Shown: in pieces, positions 44,778 through 55,956 of the stretch
Numbering within the stretch: the first letter of the stretch is position 1
Layout: every line of letters starts with the position of its first letter
From: Ga0077555 sp033764055
Lineage (GTDB): Bacteria > Pseudomonadota > Alphaproteobacteria > Rhizobiales > Hyphomicrobiaceae
Assembly: GCA_033764055.1 (NCBI GenBank)
Contig: JANRJI010000145.1
Span: forward strand, 19,165 to 83,164
Direction: 5' to 3'
DNA length: 64,000 bases
The notes under the pieces: generated by a model
The model's database searches: none
Seen by the model: only the letters and a program-made list of their open reading frames with translations
What the model was told of the DNA's origin: nothing
Made by a program: the position numbers and the translations under genes

Positions 44778-47747
44778 ATGTCGCGCAACGAGAAGAACGA
44801 GATGTTCCTGCGCACCTCATTCCTGAACGGCGTAAACGCGGCCTACATCGAAGAGATGCAGGAGCGCTACGAGGCCAACCCGGGATCGGTCACCGACGAA
44901 TGGCGACTGTTTTTCCAGAGCCTGCACGAGGAGCGCGAGCGCACGGGCGGCAATGGTGAGGGTGTCAACGGCCATGGCCCGTCCTGGGGGCGCCCGGTCG
45001 ACGAGATGGTCGAGCGCGGCGAGCTCGTCGATGCGCTGACAAGCAACTTCGGCACCAGCGAGCGCGATATCCGCGAGAAGATCGGGCGGCGCGCGCAGGC
45101 GTACGGCGTCGACCTGTCGCCCGTTGCCTCGTTCCGCGCCACCCAGGACAGCCTGCGCGCCTTGATGCTGATCCGCGCCTACCGCGTCATGGGGCACCTC
45201 GTCGCCGACCTCGATCCCCTCGGGCTCACCGAGCGCAAAACGCACGCCGAGCTGCGGCCCGAGACCTACGGCTTCACCGAGGCCGATCTGGACCGTCCGA
45301 TTTTCATCGACAAGGTGCTGGGCCTCGAGACGGCGACTGTGCGCCAGATCCTGAAGATCCTGCGTCGCACCTACTGCCGTCAGATCGGCGTCGAGTTCAT
45401 GCACATCACGAGCCCGGCCCAGAAGCGCTGGCTGCAGGAGAGGATCGAGGGCGAGAACAAGGACATCCGGTTCACCAAGGAGGGCAAGCGCGCGATCCTC
45501 AACAAGCTGATCGATGCCGAGGGCTTCGAGAAATTCTGCGATGTGAAGTACACGGGCACCAAGCGCTTCGGCCTTGACGGCGGTGAGAGTCTGGTCCCTG
45601 CCCTGGAGCAGATCATCAAGCGGGGCGGCCAGCTCGGACTGAAGGAGATCGTCATTGGCATGGCCCATCGCGGCCGCCTCAACGTTCTCGCCAACGTCAT
45701 GGCGAAGCCGCTCCGCGCCATTTTCAACGAGTTCAAGGGCGGCTCGTTCAAGCCGGACGACGTCGAGGGCTCGGGCGATGTCAAGTACCACCTCGGCGCC
45801 TCCTCCGACCGCGAGTTCGACGGCAACAAGGTGCACCTGTCGCTGACCGCGAACCCCTCGCATCTCGAGATCGTCGATCCCGTCGTGCTGGGCAAGGTCC
45901 GCGCCAAACAGGACCAGCTCGGCTGCAAGCCGGGCGAGCGTGAGCCCGTGCTGCCGCTGCTCATCCACGGCGATGCGGCATTCGCCGGCCAGGGCGTGGT
46001 GGCCGAGTGTCTCGGTCTCTCGGGTCTCACAGGCCACCGGACCGGCGGCTCGATCCATTTCGTGATCAACAACCAGATCGGCTTCACGACCAATCCGCGC
46101 TACTCGCGCTCGTCGCCCTATTGCACCGACGTCGCCAAAATGGTCGAGGCCCCGATCTTCCACGTCAACGGCGACGATCCGGAGGCGGTCGTGCACGTGG
46201 CCAAGATCGCCATCGAGTTCCGTATGCGGTTCCAAAAGCCGGTCGTCATCGACATGGTGTGCTACCGACGCCACGGGCACAACGAATCCGACGAGCCTTC
46301 GTTCACGCAGCCGATCATGTACCGCAAGATCCGCTCGCATCCGTCGACCTCGGAGATCTACGGCACCAGGCTGGTCGAGGAGGCGGTCGTCTCACAGGCC
46401 GAGCTGGACGGCATGCGCGCCCAGTATCGCGCGCGGCTCGACTCCGAGATGGCGGCCGCAGACAGCTACAAACCGAACAAGGCCGACTGGCTCGATGGGC
46501 GCTGGTCCGGTGTCGGCCTGCCCGAGGACGACGCGCGCCGGGGCGACACCGGCGTGCCGCTCGAGGTGCTCCTCGACGTCGGTCGCCGCATCACCACGCT
46601 TCCTGTCGATTTCAATGCGCATCGCACCATCTCGCGCCTTCTGGAGAGACGCCGCGAGATGGTCGATACCGGCGACGGGCTCGACTGGGCCATGGCCGAG
46701 CATCTGGCGTTCGGCACTCTGATGAAAGAAGGCTTCCCCGTCCGCCTTTCGGGCCAGGATGTGGAGCGGGGCACGTTCTCCCAGCGTCACTCGGTGCTCT
46801 ACGATCAGGAGACCGAGCGCCGCTACACGCCACTGAAGTATATCTCTCCGGACCAGGCGCGCTTCGAGGTCATCAACTCGATGCTGTCGGAGGAAGCGGT
46901 GCTCGGCTTCGAGTATGGCTACTCCCTCGCCGAGCCGAACGCGCTCGTCATGTGGGAGGCCCAGTTCGGCGACTTCGCCAATGGCGCTCAGGTGGTTTTC
47001 GACCAGTTCCTGTCGTCCGGCGAACGCAAATGGCTGCGCATCTCGGGCCTCGTCTGCCTTCTGCCGCACGGCTACGAGGGCCAGTGTCCGGAGCACTCGT
47101 CGGCCCGCCTCGAGCGCTATCTGCAGCTCTCTGCCGAGGACAACTGGCAGGTCGCCAATTGCACGACACCCGCCAACTACTTCCACATCCTGCGTCGCCA
47201 GCTCCGTCGCAAGTTCAGGAAACCTCTCATCCTGATGACGCCGAAGTCGCTGCTGCGCCACAAGCGGGTCGTCTCGAGGCTCGACGAGCTCGGTCCGGGC
47301 ACGACCTTCCACCGGGTGCTATGGGACGACGCCCAGCAGAGGCCTGGCCAAGGCGTCACCCTCAAGCCCGACGCCCACATCCGGCGCGTCGTGCTCTGCT
47401 CGGGCAAGGTCTACTATGACCTGCTCGAGGGACGCGAGGCGGCGAACGTCGACGATGTCTACCTGATGCGTGTCGAGCAGCTCTATCCGCTTCCCGTGCA
47501 GGCCCTGAAGACGGAGCTTGCCCGCTTCGCCAATGCGGAGATCGTATGGGCCCAGGAGGAGCCCCGGAACATGGGCGCGTGGAGCTACATGGACCCGAGC
47601 CTCGAGTGGCTTCTGTCGCAGATCGACATAAAGGCGAAGCGTGCACGCTATATTGGCCGCAACGTCTCGGCCGCCACGGCGACGGGCCTCGCTTCGAAGC
47701 ACGCGAGCGAGCAGCGTGCCCTCGTCGATCAGGCCTTGGCCACCTAG
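44778..47747 (+). CDS. sucA: 2-oxoglutarate dehydrogenase E1 component
   Basis: The thiamine-diphosphate-dependent decarboxylase of the TCA cycle, 989 residues, the usual length. The N-terminal FLNGVNAAYIEEMQERY block (needed to bind E2), HRGRLNVL, and the TPP site GDAAFAGQGVVAE through NNQIGFTTNP are all present, as is the C-terminal transketolase half (EFGYSLAEPNALV with phenylalanine before the usual EYGYS-like core, and QEEPRNMGAWSYMD). AAAGGA precedes ATG 44778; the frame is open 18 codons further back. It leads the sucA-sucB-VOC-lpd group. Confidence 0.98.
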   Translation: MSRNEKNEMFLRTSFLNGVNAAYIEEMQERYEANPGSVTDEWRLFFQSLHEERERTGGNGEGVNGHGPSWGRPVDEMVERGELVDALTSNFGTSERDIREKIGRRAQAYGVDLSPVASFRATQDSLRALMLIRAYRVMGHLVADLDPLGLTERKTHAELRPETYGFTEADLDRPIFIDKVLGLETATVRQILKILRRTYCRQIGVEFMHITSPAQKRWLQERIEGENKDIRFTKEGKRAILNKLIDAEGFEKFCDVKYTGTKRFGLDGGESLVPALEQIIKRGGQLGLKEIVIGMAHRGRLNVLANVMAKPLRAIFNEFKGGSFKPDDVEGSGDVKYHLGASSDREFDGNKVHLSLTANPSHLEIVDPVVLGKVRAKQDQLGCKPGEREPVLPLLIHGDAAFAGQGVVAECLGLSGLTGHRTGGSIHFVINNQIGFTTNPRYSRSSPYCTDVAKMVEAPIFHVNGDDPEAVVHVAKIAIEFRMRFQKPVVIDMVCYRRHGHNESDEPSFTQPIMYRKIRSHPSTSEIYGTRLVEEAVVSQAELDGMRAQYRARLDSEMAAADSYKPNKADWLDGRWSGVGLPEDDARRGDTGVPLEVLLDVGRRITTLPVDFNAHRTISRLLERRREMVDTGDGLDWAMAEHLAFGTLMKEGFPVRLSGQDVERGTFSQRHSVLYDQETERRYTPLKYISPDQARFEVINSMLSEEAVLGFEYGYSLAEPNALVMWEAQFGDFANGAQVVFDQFLSSGERKWLRISGLVCLLPHGYEGQCPEHSSARLERYLQLSAEDNWQVANCTTPANYFHILRRQLRRKFRKPLILMTPKSLLRHKRVVSRLDELGPGTTFHRVLWDDAQQRPGQGVTLKPDAHIRRVVLCSGKVYYDLLEGREAANVDDVYLMRVEQLYPLPVQALKTELARFANAEIVWAQEEPRNMGAWSYMDPSLEWLLSQIDIKAKRARYIGRNVSAATATGLASKHASEQRALVDQALAT

Positions 47748-47858
47748 GGGGCTCGCCCACCATCGCAGTCCGCCGGGGGAGGCGGGCCGGCGCAAAGGAC
47801 TAGGACCCGGAAGGGCAAAGTTGATACTGGCCGGGCAATCACACGCGAGCACAAAAGC

Positions 47859-49112
47859 ATGACGATCGAGATCAAGGTGCCGGCCCTCGGTGAATCGGTG
47901 ACCGAGGCGACAGTCGGCAAGTGGCTGAAGCAGGCCGGCGAGGCCGTAAAGGTCGACGAGCCACTCGTCGAGCTCGAGACCGACAAGGTGTCGGTTGAGG
48001 TTCCCTCTCCCGTCGCGGGGGTCCTCGCAGACATCCTCGCCGATGCCGGGACGACGGTCGCCGTGGGCGCTGTGCTCGGTCGCATCAAGGAGGGCGCTGC
48101 CGCTACAGCAGCTCCCACGGCCAGGCCCGCGCCGGCAGCACCGGCCGCTCCCGCACCCACTGCCGCAGCTTCGACCGCCATGCCGCCGTCGCCGGCTGCG
48201 CGCAAGATCATCGAGGAGAAGGCATTGGCAGCCGACGCGATCGCGGGCTCCGGCCGTCGCGGCCAGGTGCTGAAGGAGGACGCCGCGGCTGCTGCAGCAC
48301 GTCCATCAGCTGCTGCGCAGGCCGCTGCCCACGCTCCCGCCGTATACGTGCCGGCGCCGCCCGCTCCGTCGGCCATGCCCCAGATGCGCGCGCCCTCGCT
48401 ACCCAACGACGCCGCGCGCGAGGAGCGCGTTCGCATGACGCGCCTGCGCCAAACCATCGCCCGCCGCCTCAAGGAGGCGCAGAGCACGGCTGCCATGCTG
48501 ACGACGTTCAACGACGTCGACATGTCCGCGGTCATGGCGCTGCGCAACCAGTACAAGGACCTCTTCGAGAAGCGCCACGGCGTGAAGCTCGGCTTCATGG
48601 GCTTCTTCGTGAAGGCCTGTCTGACCGCCCTGAAGGAGATTCCGGCCGTCAATGCCGAGATCGACGGCACGGACATCATCTACAAGAACTATTACCACGT
48701 CGGCGTCGCCGTCGGCACGGACAAGGGCCTCGTGGTTCCGGTCGTCCGCGAGGCCGACCGCATGAGCTTGGCCGAGATCGAGATAACGATCGCGGACTTC
48801 GGCAAGCGCGCCCGCGACGGCCGTCTCGGCATCGAGGAGATGCAGGGCGGCACCTTCACCATCTCGAACGGCGGTGTCTACGGCTCGATGCTCTCGACGC
48901 CGATCCTCAACGTGCCGCAGTCGGGGATTCTCGGCATGCACCGCATCGAGGACCGCCCCGTCGTGCGCAACGGGCAGATCGTCATCCGCCCGATGATGTA
49001 CCTGGCCTTGAGCTACGACCACCGCATCGTCGACGGCAAGGAGGCGGTGACGTTCCTCGTTCGCGTCAAGGAGTGCCTCGAGGATCCGCAGCGGTTCGTG
49101 CTGGAGCTGTGA
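47859..49112 (+). CDS. sucB: Dihydrolipoyllysine succinyltransferase, E2 of 2-oxoglutarate dehydrogenase
   Basis: A 417-residue E2 with three parts: a lipoyl domain (1-75, lipoylated Lys43 in ELETDKVSVE), Ala/Pro linkers, a peripheral-subunit-binding domain (about 108-142, PPSPAARKIIEEK), a second linker, and the catalytic acyltransferase domain (about 190-417) with the active-site YDHRIVDGKEA. The order behind sucA is standard. About 110 bp separate it from sucA; no terminator is evident between them. Confidence 0.98.
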   Translation: MTIEIKVPALGESVTEATVGKWLKQAGEAVKVDEPLVELETDKVSVEVPSPVAGVLADILADAGTTVAVGAVLGRIKEGAAATAAPTARPAPAAPAAPAPTAAASTAMPPSPAARKIIEEKALAADAIAGSGRRGQVLKEDAAAAAARPSAAAQAAAHAPAVYVPAPPAPSAMPQMRAPSLPNDAAREERVRMTRLRQTIARRLKEAQSTAAMLTTFNDVDMSAVMALRNQYKDLFEKRHGVKLGFMGFFVKACLTALKEIPAVNAEIDGTDIIYKNYYHVGVAVGTDKGLVVPVVREADRMSLAEIEITIADFGKRARDGRLGIEEMQGGTFTISNGGVYGSMLSTPILNVPQSGILGMHRIEDRPVVRNGQIVIRPMMYLALSYDHRIVDGKEAVTFLVRVKECLEDPQRFVLEL

Positions 49113-49125
49113 CGGACGGGCGACG

Positions 49126-49563
49126 ATGGCCTTCGATGATCCTCCACGCATCCAGGCGCACGTGTGTGTCAAGGATGGGAAAGCTGCCATCGCCTTCTAC
49201 GGGCGCTCGTTCGGTGCCGTTTGCACCATGCTGCAGCAGGCTGAGGACGGCTTGCGCATCCTGCATGCCAACCTGCAGTTGTTTGGTGGCGAGGTCATGC
49301 TGCACGACGAGTTTCCGGAGTGGCAGCCCGACGTGCTCGCTCCAGCGTCGCGCGGCGGAGCGAGCGTGACGATCAACGTGAACCTGCCCACCCCCGCCGA
49401 GGTCGACGCCATTGTCGCACGCGCGCAGGCGGCGGGCGCCACCGTTACGCTGCCGCCCGGCGACGTGTTCTGGGGCGCGCGCTACGGTCGGGTGCGCGAT
49501 CCGTTCGGCCACGTGTGGGCCTTCAACGCGCCGCTGGCGCCAGCAACGATGAAATCGACATGA
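49126..49563 (+). CDS. VOC-superfamily (PhnB/glyoxalase-like) protein
   Basis: A 145-residue protein with two beta-alpha-beta-beta-beta units (AHVCVKDGKAAIAFYGRSFG, then GDVFWGARYGRVRDPFGHVWAF). The RDPFGHVW end matches PhnB-like proteins of unproven function. It starts 13 bp behind sucB and its TGA overlaps the lpd ATG (ATGA at 49560), so it is embedded in the 2-oxoglutarate dehydrogenase operon. Such insertions occur in related bacteria, but the role in this complex is unknown. Confidence 0.88.
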   Translation: MAFDDPPRIQAHVCVKDGKAAIAFYGRSFGAVCTMLQQAEDGLRILHANLQLFGGEVMLHDEFPEWQPDVLAPASRGGASVTINVNLPTPAEVDAIVARAQAAGATVTLPPGDVFWGARYGRVRDPFGHVWAFNAPLAPATMKST

Positions 49564-50963
49564 CCATTGCCTACGACCTCGTCATCATCGGCACGGGCCC
49601 AGGCGGCTACGTGTGTGCCATTCGTGCAGCCCAGCTCGGGTTGAAAGTCGCCGTCGTCGAGAAACGGGCGACGCACGGCGGCACGTGCGCCAATGTCGGC
49701 TGCATTCCGTCGAAAGCGCTGCTCCACGCCAGCGAAATGTTCGCGGAGGCGTCGCATCGCTTCGCGGCTATGGGCATCAACGTGAGGCCCGAGCTCGATC
49801 TAGCGAGGATGCTGGCCTTCAAGGACGAGGGCGTCGCCGGCAATGTCCAGGGCGTCGCCTTCCTGCTCAAGAAGAACAAGGTCGATGTCTTCCATGGGCT
49901 TGGCCGCATCCCCGCGCCCGGCGCCGTCGAGGTGGCGCTCGCCAAGGGCGGCAAGGAGCTGCTGGCGGCCAAGGCCATTGTCGTCGCCACCGGCTCCGAC
50001 GTGGCGCGGCTGCCGGGCGTCGAGATCGACGAGAGACAGGTCGTCTCCTCCACGGGTGCACTGACGTTGCCGAAAGTTCCCGGCAAGCTGCTCGTTGTCG
50101 GCGCCGGCGTCATCGGCCTAGAGTTGGGCTCCGTCTGGCGCCGGCTCGGCGCGGAGGTGACGGTGGTCGAGTATCTCGACCGCATCCTCCCTGGCATGGA
50201 CGGCGACGTCGCCAGGCAATTCCAGCGCATGCTCGAGAAGCAGGGCTTCAAGTTCCGCCTCGCCACGAAGGTGACCGGCCTCACCAGGGATCCATCCGGA
50301 TGCAGCGTGACGGTCGAGCCGGCCGCCGGCGGGGCAGGAGATACGGTCTTCGCCGACGTGGTTCTGGTTGCCATCGGCCGCATTCCCTATACCGATGGCC
50401 TCGGCCTAGCCGAGATCGGCGTCAAGCTTGACGACAGGAAGCGTGTGAGCGTGGACAAGCACTATGCGACGAGCGTTCCCGGCATTTATGCCATTGGCGA
50501 CGTCATCGCGGGCCCGATGCTCGCCCACAAGGCCGAGGACGAGGGCCTGGCCCTCGCCGAGATCCTCGCCGGGCAGGCCGGGCACGTGAACTACGGCGTC
50601 ATCCCGGGCGTGGTGTACACCGCACCCGAGGTCGCCTCGGTGGGCAAGACCGAGGAGGAGCTGAAGGCAGCCGGCACCGCCTACAAGGTTGGCAAGTTCC
50701 CTTTCTTGGCCAACGGTCGCGCCAAGGTGAACCGCTCGACGGAGGGTTACGCCAAGGTGCTGGCCGATGCCGCGACCGACCGCGTGCTCGGCGTCCACAT
50801 CGTCGGTCCGCAAGCTGGCGAGCTGATCGCGGAGGCCGCGATCCTGATGGAGTTCGGCGGATCGTCCGAGGATCTCGCCCGCACTTGCCACGCCCACCCG
50901 ACGCTCGCCGAGGTCCTCAAGGAGGCCGCGCTCGCCGTCGAGAGCAGAGCGATCCACATGTAG
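49560..50963 (+). CDS. lpd: Dihydrolipoyl dehydrogenase (E3)
   Basis: A 467-residue flavoprotein that reoxidises the lipoyl groups of E2 with NAD+. FAD-binding GTGPGGYVCA starts at residue 11, the redox disulfide is Cys43/Cys48 in GGTCANVGCIPSK, the NAD-binding GAGVIGLELGSVW is near 185, and the active-site His-Glu is in CHAHPTLAEVLKEA. Coupled to the VOC gene by a 4-bp overlap. Confidence 0.98.
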   Translation: MTIAYDLVIIGTGPGGYVCAIRAAQLGLKVAVVEKRATHGGTCANVGCIPSKALLHASEMFAEASHRFAAMGINVRPELDLARMLAFKDEGVAGNVQGVAFLLKKNKVDVFHGLGRIPAPGAVEVALAKGGKELLAAKAIVVATGSDVARLPGVEIDERQVVSSTGALTLPKVPGKLLVVGAGVIGLELGSVWRRLGAEVTVVEYLDRILPGMDGDVARQFQRMLEKQGFKFRLATKVTGLTRDPSGCSVTVEPAAGGAGDTVFADVVLVAIGRIPYTDGLGLAEIGVKLDDRKRVSVDKHYATSVPGIYAIGDVIAGPMLAHKAEDEGLALAEILAGQAGHVNYGVIPGVVYTAPEVASVGKTEEELKAAGTAYKVGKFPFLANGRAKVNRSTEGYAKVLADAATDRVLGVHIVGPQAGELIAEAAILMEFGGSSEDLARTCHAHPTLAEVLKEAALAVESRAIHM

Positions 50964-51270
50964 GCCGGTCGTGCCGTCGCGCGGGCGACAGGGCCGCAAA
51001 ACGCCACGCCTCCACGACCTTGCACGCGCGGCTGCCCTCCGGTTACCATTCGCGCGACGGGAGGGAGGACGGAGAAGGGCCCGGGACCGGCTCATTCACC
51101 TTCCCGACCGTCCAACTGCTGCTTCGCGACGTCGAGGCAGCCCGGCGATCATGACATCCCATGTGACTTGAGCTTGATCATCGAGCCGGCCATGGCGCCG
51201 GATGTACTTTTCAAGGTTGAGGCTCCCTGTCCGTTGACGGGGAGCGAAGCGGAAAGCGAGCGGAGTGAAC
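50964..51270. other. Intergenic region between lpd and katG
   Basis: About 307 bp with no supported gene; the open frames here lack ribosome sites and family character. It must contain the lpd transcript end and the katG promoter, which I could not place with confidence, and ends in the katG leader stem-loop. Confidence 0.5.
51222..51245 (+). promoter_or_regulatory. Stem-loop in the katG leader
   Basis: GCTCCCTGTC-CGTT-GACGGGGAGC forms a 10-bp stem with one G-U pair, 25 nt before the katG ATG. It could affect translation or mRNA stability, or be an intrinsic pause; no T-tract follows. Confidence 0.4.
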
Positions 51271-53466
<2,196 letters not shown>

Positions 53467-53491
53467 TTTCACGCGGCTTGGCAGACAAAAT

Positions 53492-53518
53492 GGGCGGCGC
53501 TCTCGGGGAGCGCCGCCC
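53492..53518 (+). terminator. katG terminator
   Basis: An 11-bp stem, GGGCGGCGCTC and GAGCGCCGCCC, around a 5-nt loop, followed by TTCTCCTT, 25 bp past the stop. It also lies behind ndk on the other strand and may serve both. Confidence 0.85.
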
Positions 53519-53586
53519 TTCTCCTTGTCGGCACCGGGCTTCTCGCACAGAGCTGCGGGATTAGGACGAGGCGACGTCCGGTCGTT

Positions 53587-54009
53587 TCAGCCGACGATCT
53601 CGTGGAGCCCAAAATTCAGAGCGATCTCGCGCTCGGCAGACGCCGGGCTATCGGAGCCGTGGGTCGAGTTCTCGCCCTTGGAAACGGCGAACAGCTTGCG
53701 AACGGTCCCGTCCTTGGCCTCGGCCGGGTCGGTCGCGCCCATGACCTCGCGATACTTGGCGATGGCCCCCTCGCCTTCGAGCACCTGCAGAACGATCGGC
53801 CCCGAGGTCATGAACGTGCACAGCTCGCCGTAGAACGGGCGCGCCTTGTGCTCCTCGTAGAACTTCTCGGCCTGGGCGCGCGTCCACAGCACGCGCTTCT
53901 GAGCGACGATACGCAGGCCAGCCTTCTCGATGACGGCATTGATAGCGCCGGTCAGATTGCGCCGCGTGGCGTCCGGCTTGATGATGGAAAATGTGCGCTC
54001 GACCGCCAT
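53587..54009 (-). CDS. ndk: Nucleoside diphosphate kinase
   Basis: A 140-residue NDK that equilibrates nucleoside triphosphate pools. MAVERTFSIIKPDA, the YEEHKARPFYGELCTFMTSG block and the phospho-histidine in STHGSDSPASAEREIALNF are all canonical. Length normal. Convergent with katG. Confidence 0.98.
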   Translation of the reverse strand: MAVERTFSIIKPDATRRNLTGAINAVIEKAGLRIVAQKRVLWTRAQAEKFYEEHKARPFYGELCTFMTSGPIVLQVLEGEGAIAKYREVMGATDPAEAKDGTVRKLFAVSKGENSTHGSDSPASAEREIALNFGLHEIVG

Positions 54010-54120
54010 TCGGGGCTCCTCGGTTGGCTCAGGATCGCCGGAGCGGCACTGCCGGCCCGGCGCGGCGCGTTATACCGGCCGCCCGCGCCTCATACAAGGC
54101 GAGGCGGGAATCGATCGGGC

Positions 54121-54507
54121 CTACGGGCGCTTACCTGCCGCATCGGCGGGGGCCGTTACGAGCGGAACCGTCCAGCCGGACCCGGTGCCGCCGAGGTCGA
54201 CGATGCGGATTCCGGACCCGCCCGGCGCCTCGTAATGGATTGCGAGCCTATTCCCCGACAAAGCGATATGGCGGATGCTCGCGCCCGCCGGCAAGGCGAC
54301 CGCAGCCGGGAGCTGCCCGGACAGCTGACCCGCGGCGGCATCGGGTCGGGGACCGGAATTGACGAGGTAGACGATGCGTCCGATGACGGCCACCAGCCCC
54401 GCCAGGAGGATCACACCCATGACGATGACGGCGATCTTCAGAAGTCGGATCTGAGACGGCGTGAACATGTCGGGCACCGCGGCATCGCCCGTCCTCTCGC
54501 TCTGCAT
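54121..54507 (-). CDS. Membrane-anchored protein of unknown function
   Basis: A 128-residue protein with a cytoplasmic start, one hydrophobic helix (about residues 25-48, AVIVMGVILLAGLVAVIG) and a periplasmic beta-rich end (LPAGASIRHIALSGNRLAIHYE). The architecture is like small alphaproteobacterial DUF6476-type proteins; the match is tentative. ATG 54468 is an alternative start. It is divergent from rluD and upstream of ndk on the same strand. Confidence 0.72.
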   Translation of the reverse strand: MQSERTGDAAVPDMFTPSQIRLLKIAVIVMGVILLAGLVAVIGRIVYLVNSGPRPDAAAGQLSGQLPAAVALPAGASIRHIALSGNRLAIHYEAPGGSGIRIVDLGGTGSGWTVPLVTAPADAAGKRP

Positions 54508-54591
54508 CGTCTCGGCTGCTCCACGTTCGGTTCACGAGGTTCGGTTGACCAGCATATGGTCTCGGTCACCCATTCCGGGTAGACCGGGGCC

Positions 54592-55674
54592 ATGACCCCA
54601 TCCCAAGGTACTGCGCAAGTGATCGAGGCCCTCGTCAAGCCGGACCAGGCGGGCGCCCGGCTCGACCGCGCCCTTGCCGACCTCGTCGTCGACCTGTCTC
54701 GGTCGCGGCTCCAGTCGCTGATCCGCACCGGCGCCATAACTCTTCAGGGTGAAACGATAAGTGACCCCGGACGGCGGGTCAAACCGGGCGAGACCTATCG
54801 CATCGCGGTGCCCGAGCCCGAGCCGGCCACCCCGTCGGCCGAAGCCATTGCCCTGACCATCGTCTACGAGGACGACGCGATCGTCGTCATCGACAAGCCG
54901 GCCGGTCTCGTCGTGCACCCGGCCGCCGGCCACGCCTCGGGCACGCTCGTCAACGCTCTGATCGCGCACTGCGGCGACAGCCTCTCCGGCATCGGCGGCG
55001 TGCGACGTCCGGGGATCGTTCACCGCCTCGACAAGGACACGAGCGGGCTGCTCGTCGTCGCCAAGACGGACGCCGCCCACCAGGGGCTTGCCTCTCAGTT
55101 CCAATCGCACGGCGCCGACGGTCGGCTCGAGCGGCGCTACCGGGCCGTCGTATGGGGAGTGCTGCCCCGACGGCGCGGCATGGTCGACGCCCCCCTCGGG
55201 CGCAGCCGCACGCATCGCACCCGAATTGCCGTGACCTCCGGCGACGAGGGGCGTCGCGCGATAACCCACTACGAGGTTCTGGAGGTCTTCGCCGGCGCCG
55301 ACGGCAAGCCGGTGGCCAGCCTCATCGAGTTGCGCCTCGAGACAGGTCGCACTCACCAGATTCGCGTGCACATGGCGCACCTCGGCCACCCGGTCATGGG
55401 CGACCCCGTCTACGCCTCGGGCTTTCGTACCAGTGCATCCCGTCTTCCGGCCGACGCACAGGCTTGCCTGGCACGGCTTGACCGCCAAGCCCTGCATGCC
55501 GCAATACTGGCCATCGAGCACCCGATCGATGGACGGCGACTCGTGTTCGAGAGCCCCCTGCCTCAGGATTTGGCCGATCTGCTGGGGTCAATGCGAACGT
55601 CATCGATACCGAGGAAGCGGCCCGCTGGCGTCAGAAAGGCACCAGCGACGGAATTGCCCGGCCGCAAACGTTGA
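54592..55674 (+). CDS. rluD: 23S rRNA pseudouridine synthase (RluD type)
   Basis: A 360-residue RluA-family enzyme. An S4 RNA-binding domain covers residues about 15-75 (RLDRALADLVVDLSRSRLQSL), then the catalytic domain with aspartate in HRLDKDTSGLLVVAK. GHPVMGDPVY and the late ALHAAILAIEHP are family motifs. RluD modifies uridines 1911, 1915 and 1917 (E. coli numbering). The neighbour rpoH follows on the same strand, a common alphaproteobacterial pairing. The last 25 residues are a variable basic tail. Confidence 0.94.
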   Translation: MTPSQGTAQVIEALVKPDQAGARLDRALADLVVDLSRSRLQSLIRTGAITLQGETISDPGRRVKPGETYRIAVPEPEPATPSAEAIALTIVYEDDAIVVIDKPAGLVVHPAAGHASGTLVNALIAHCGDSLSGIGGVRRPGIVHRLDKDTSGLLVVAKTDAAHQGLASQFQSHGADGRLERRYRAVVWGVLPRRRGMVDAPLGRSRTHRTRIAVTSGDEGRRAITHYEVLEVFAGADGKPVASLIELRLETGRTHQIRVHMAHLGHPVMGDPVYASGFRTSASRLPADAQACLARLDRQALHAAILAIEHPIDGRRLVFESPLPQDLADLLGSMRTSSIPRKRPAGVRKAPATELPGRKR

Positions 55675-55687
55675 TTGTTGACGAAGG

Positions 55688-55712
55688 CTTGAAGTGCGCC
55701 GCTGAACCGATG
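55688..55712 (+). promoter_or_regulatory. Candidate heat-shock (sigma-32) promoter upstream of rpoH
   Basis: CTTGAA (55688-55693), 13 bp, then CCGATG (55707-55712), partly matching the sigma-32 consensus of CTTGAA with a CCCCAT-like -10 element. It would give rpoH self-activation, but the match of the second element is weak and the leader would be about 235 nt. Confidence 0.3.
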
Positions 55713-55832
55713 CGCCAGTTGAAACGTAATGACAGGCAAGGACCCTGCCAGCGGTTGCAGAGGTTCGAGGTTTCGGCACTTAGTCGTTCACCGCACCGTG
55801 AGCCTGAGTGATCGCTGCGCACGCGATCGTGG

Positions 55833-55860
55833 TTTGTGAGTGTTGTTCAGCAGGTATAGA
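55833..55860 (+). promoter_or_regulatory. Candidate sigma-70 promoter of rpoH
   Basis: TTTGTG, a 16-bp spacer and TATAGA (55855-55860) lie about 97 bp before the rpoH ATG. An inverted repeat GATCGC-(7 nt)-GCGATC at 55811-55829 sits directly upstream. Confidence 0.35.
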
Positions 55861-55956
55861 GCTAACCCTGCCTTCCGTGGCATGTCGTGGCGGAAGAACG
55901 TGGCTCAAGGGAGCAGCTTACAGCCTCTAGATGGGGGCCTAGGGGCTGAGTGCAAG

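Noticed and set aside
44817..46340. 507-codon open frame antisense to sucA
   Set aside because: A shadow of the high-GC sucA frame; repetitive Leu/Asp/Val/His composition and opposed to a canonical gene.
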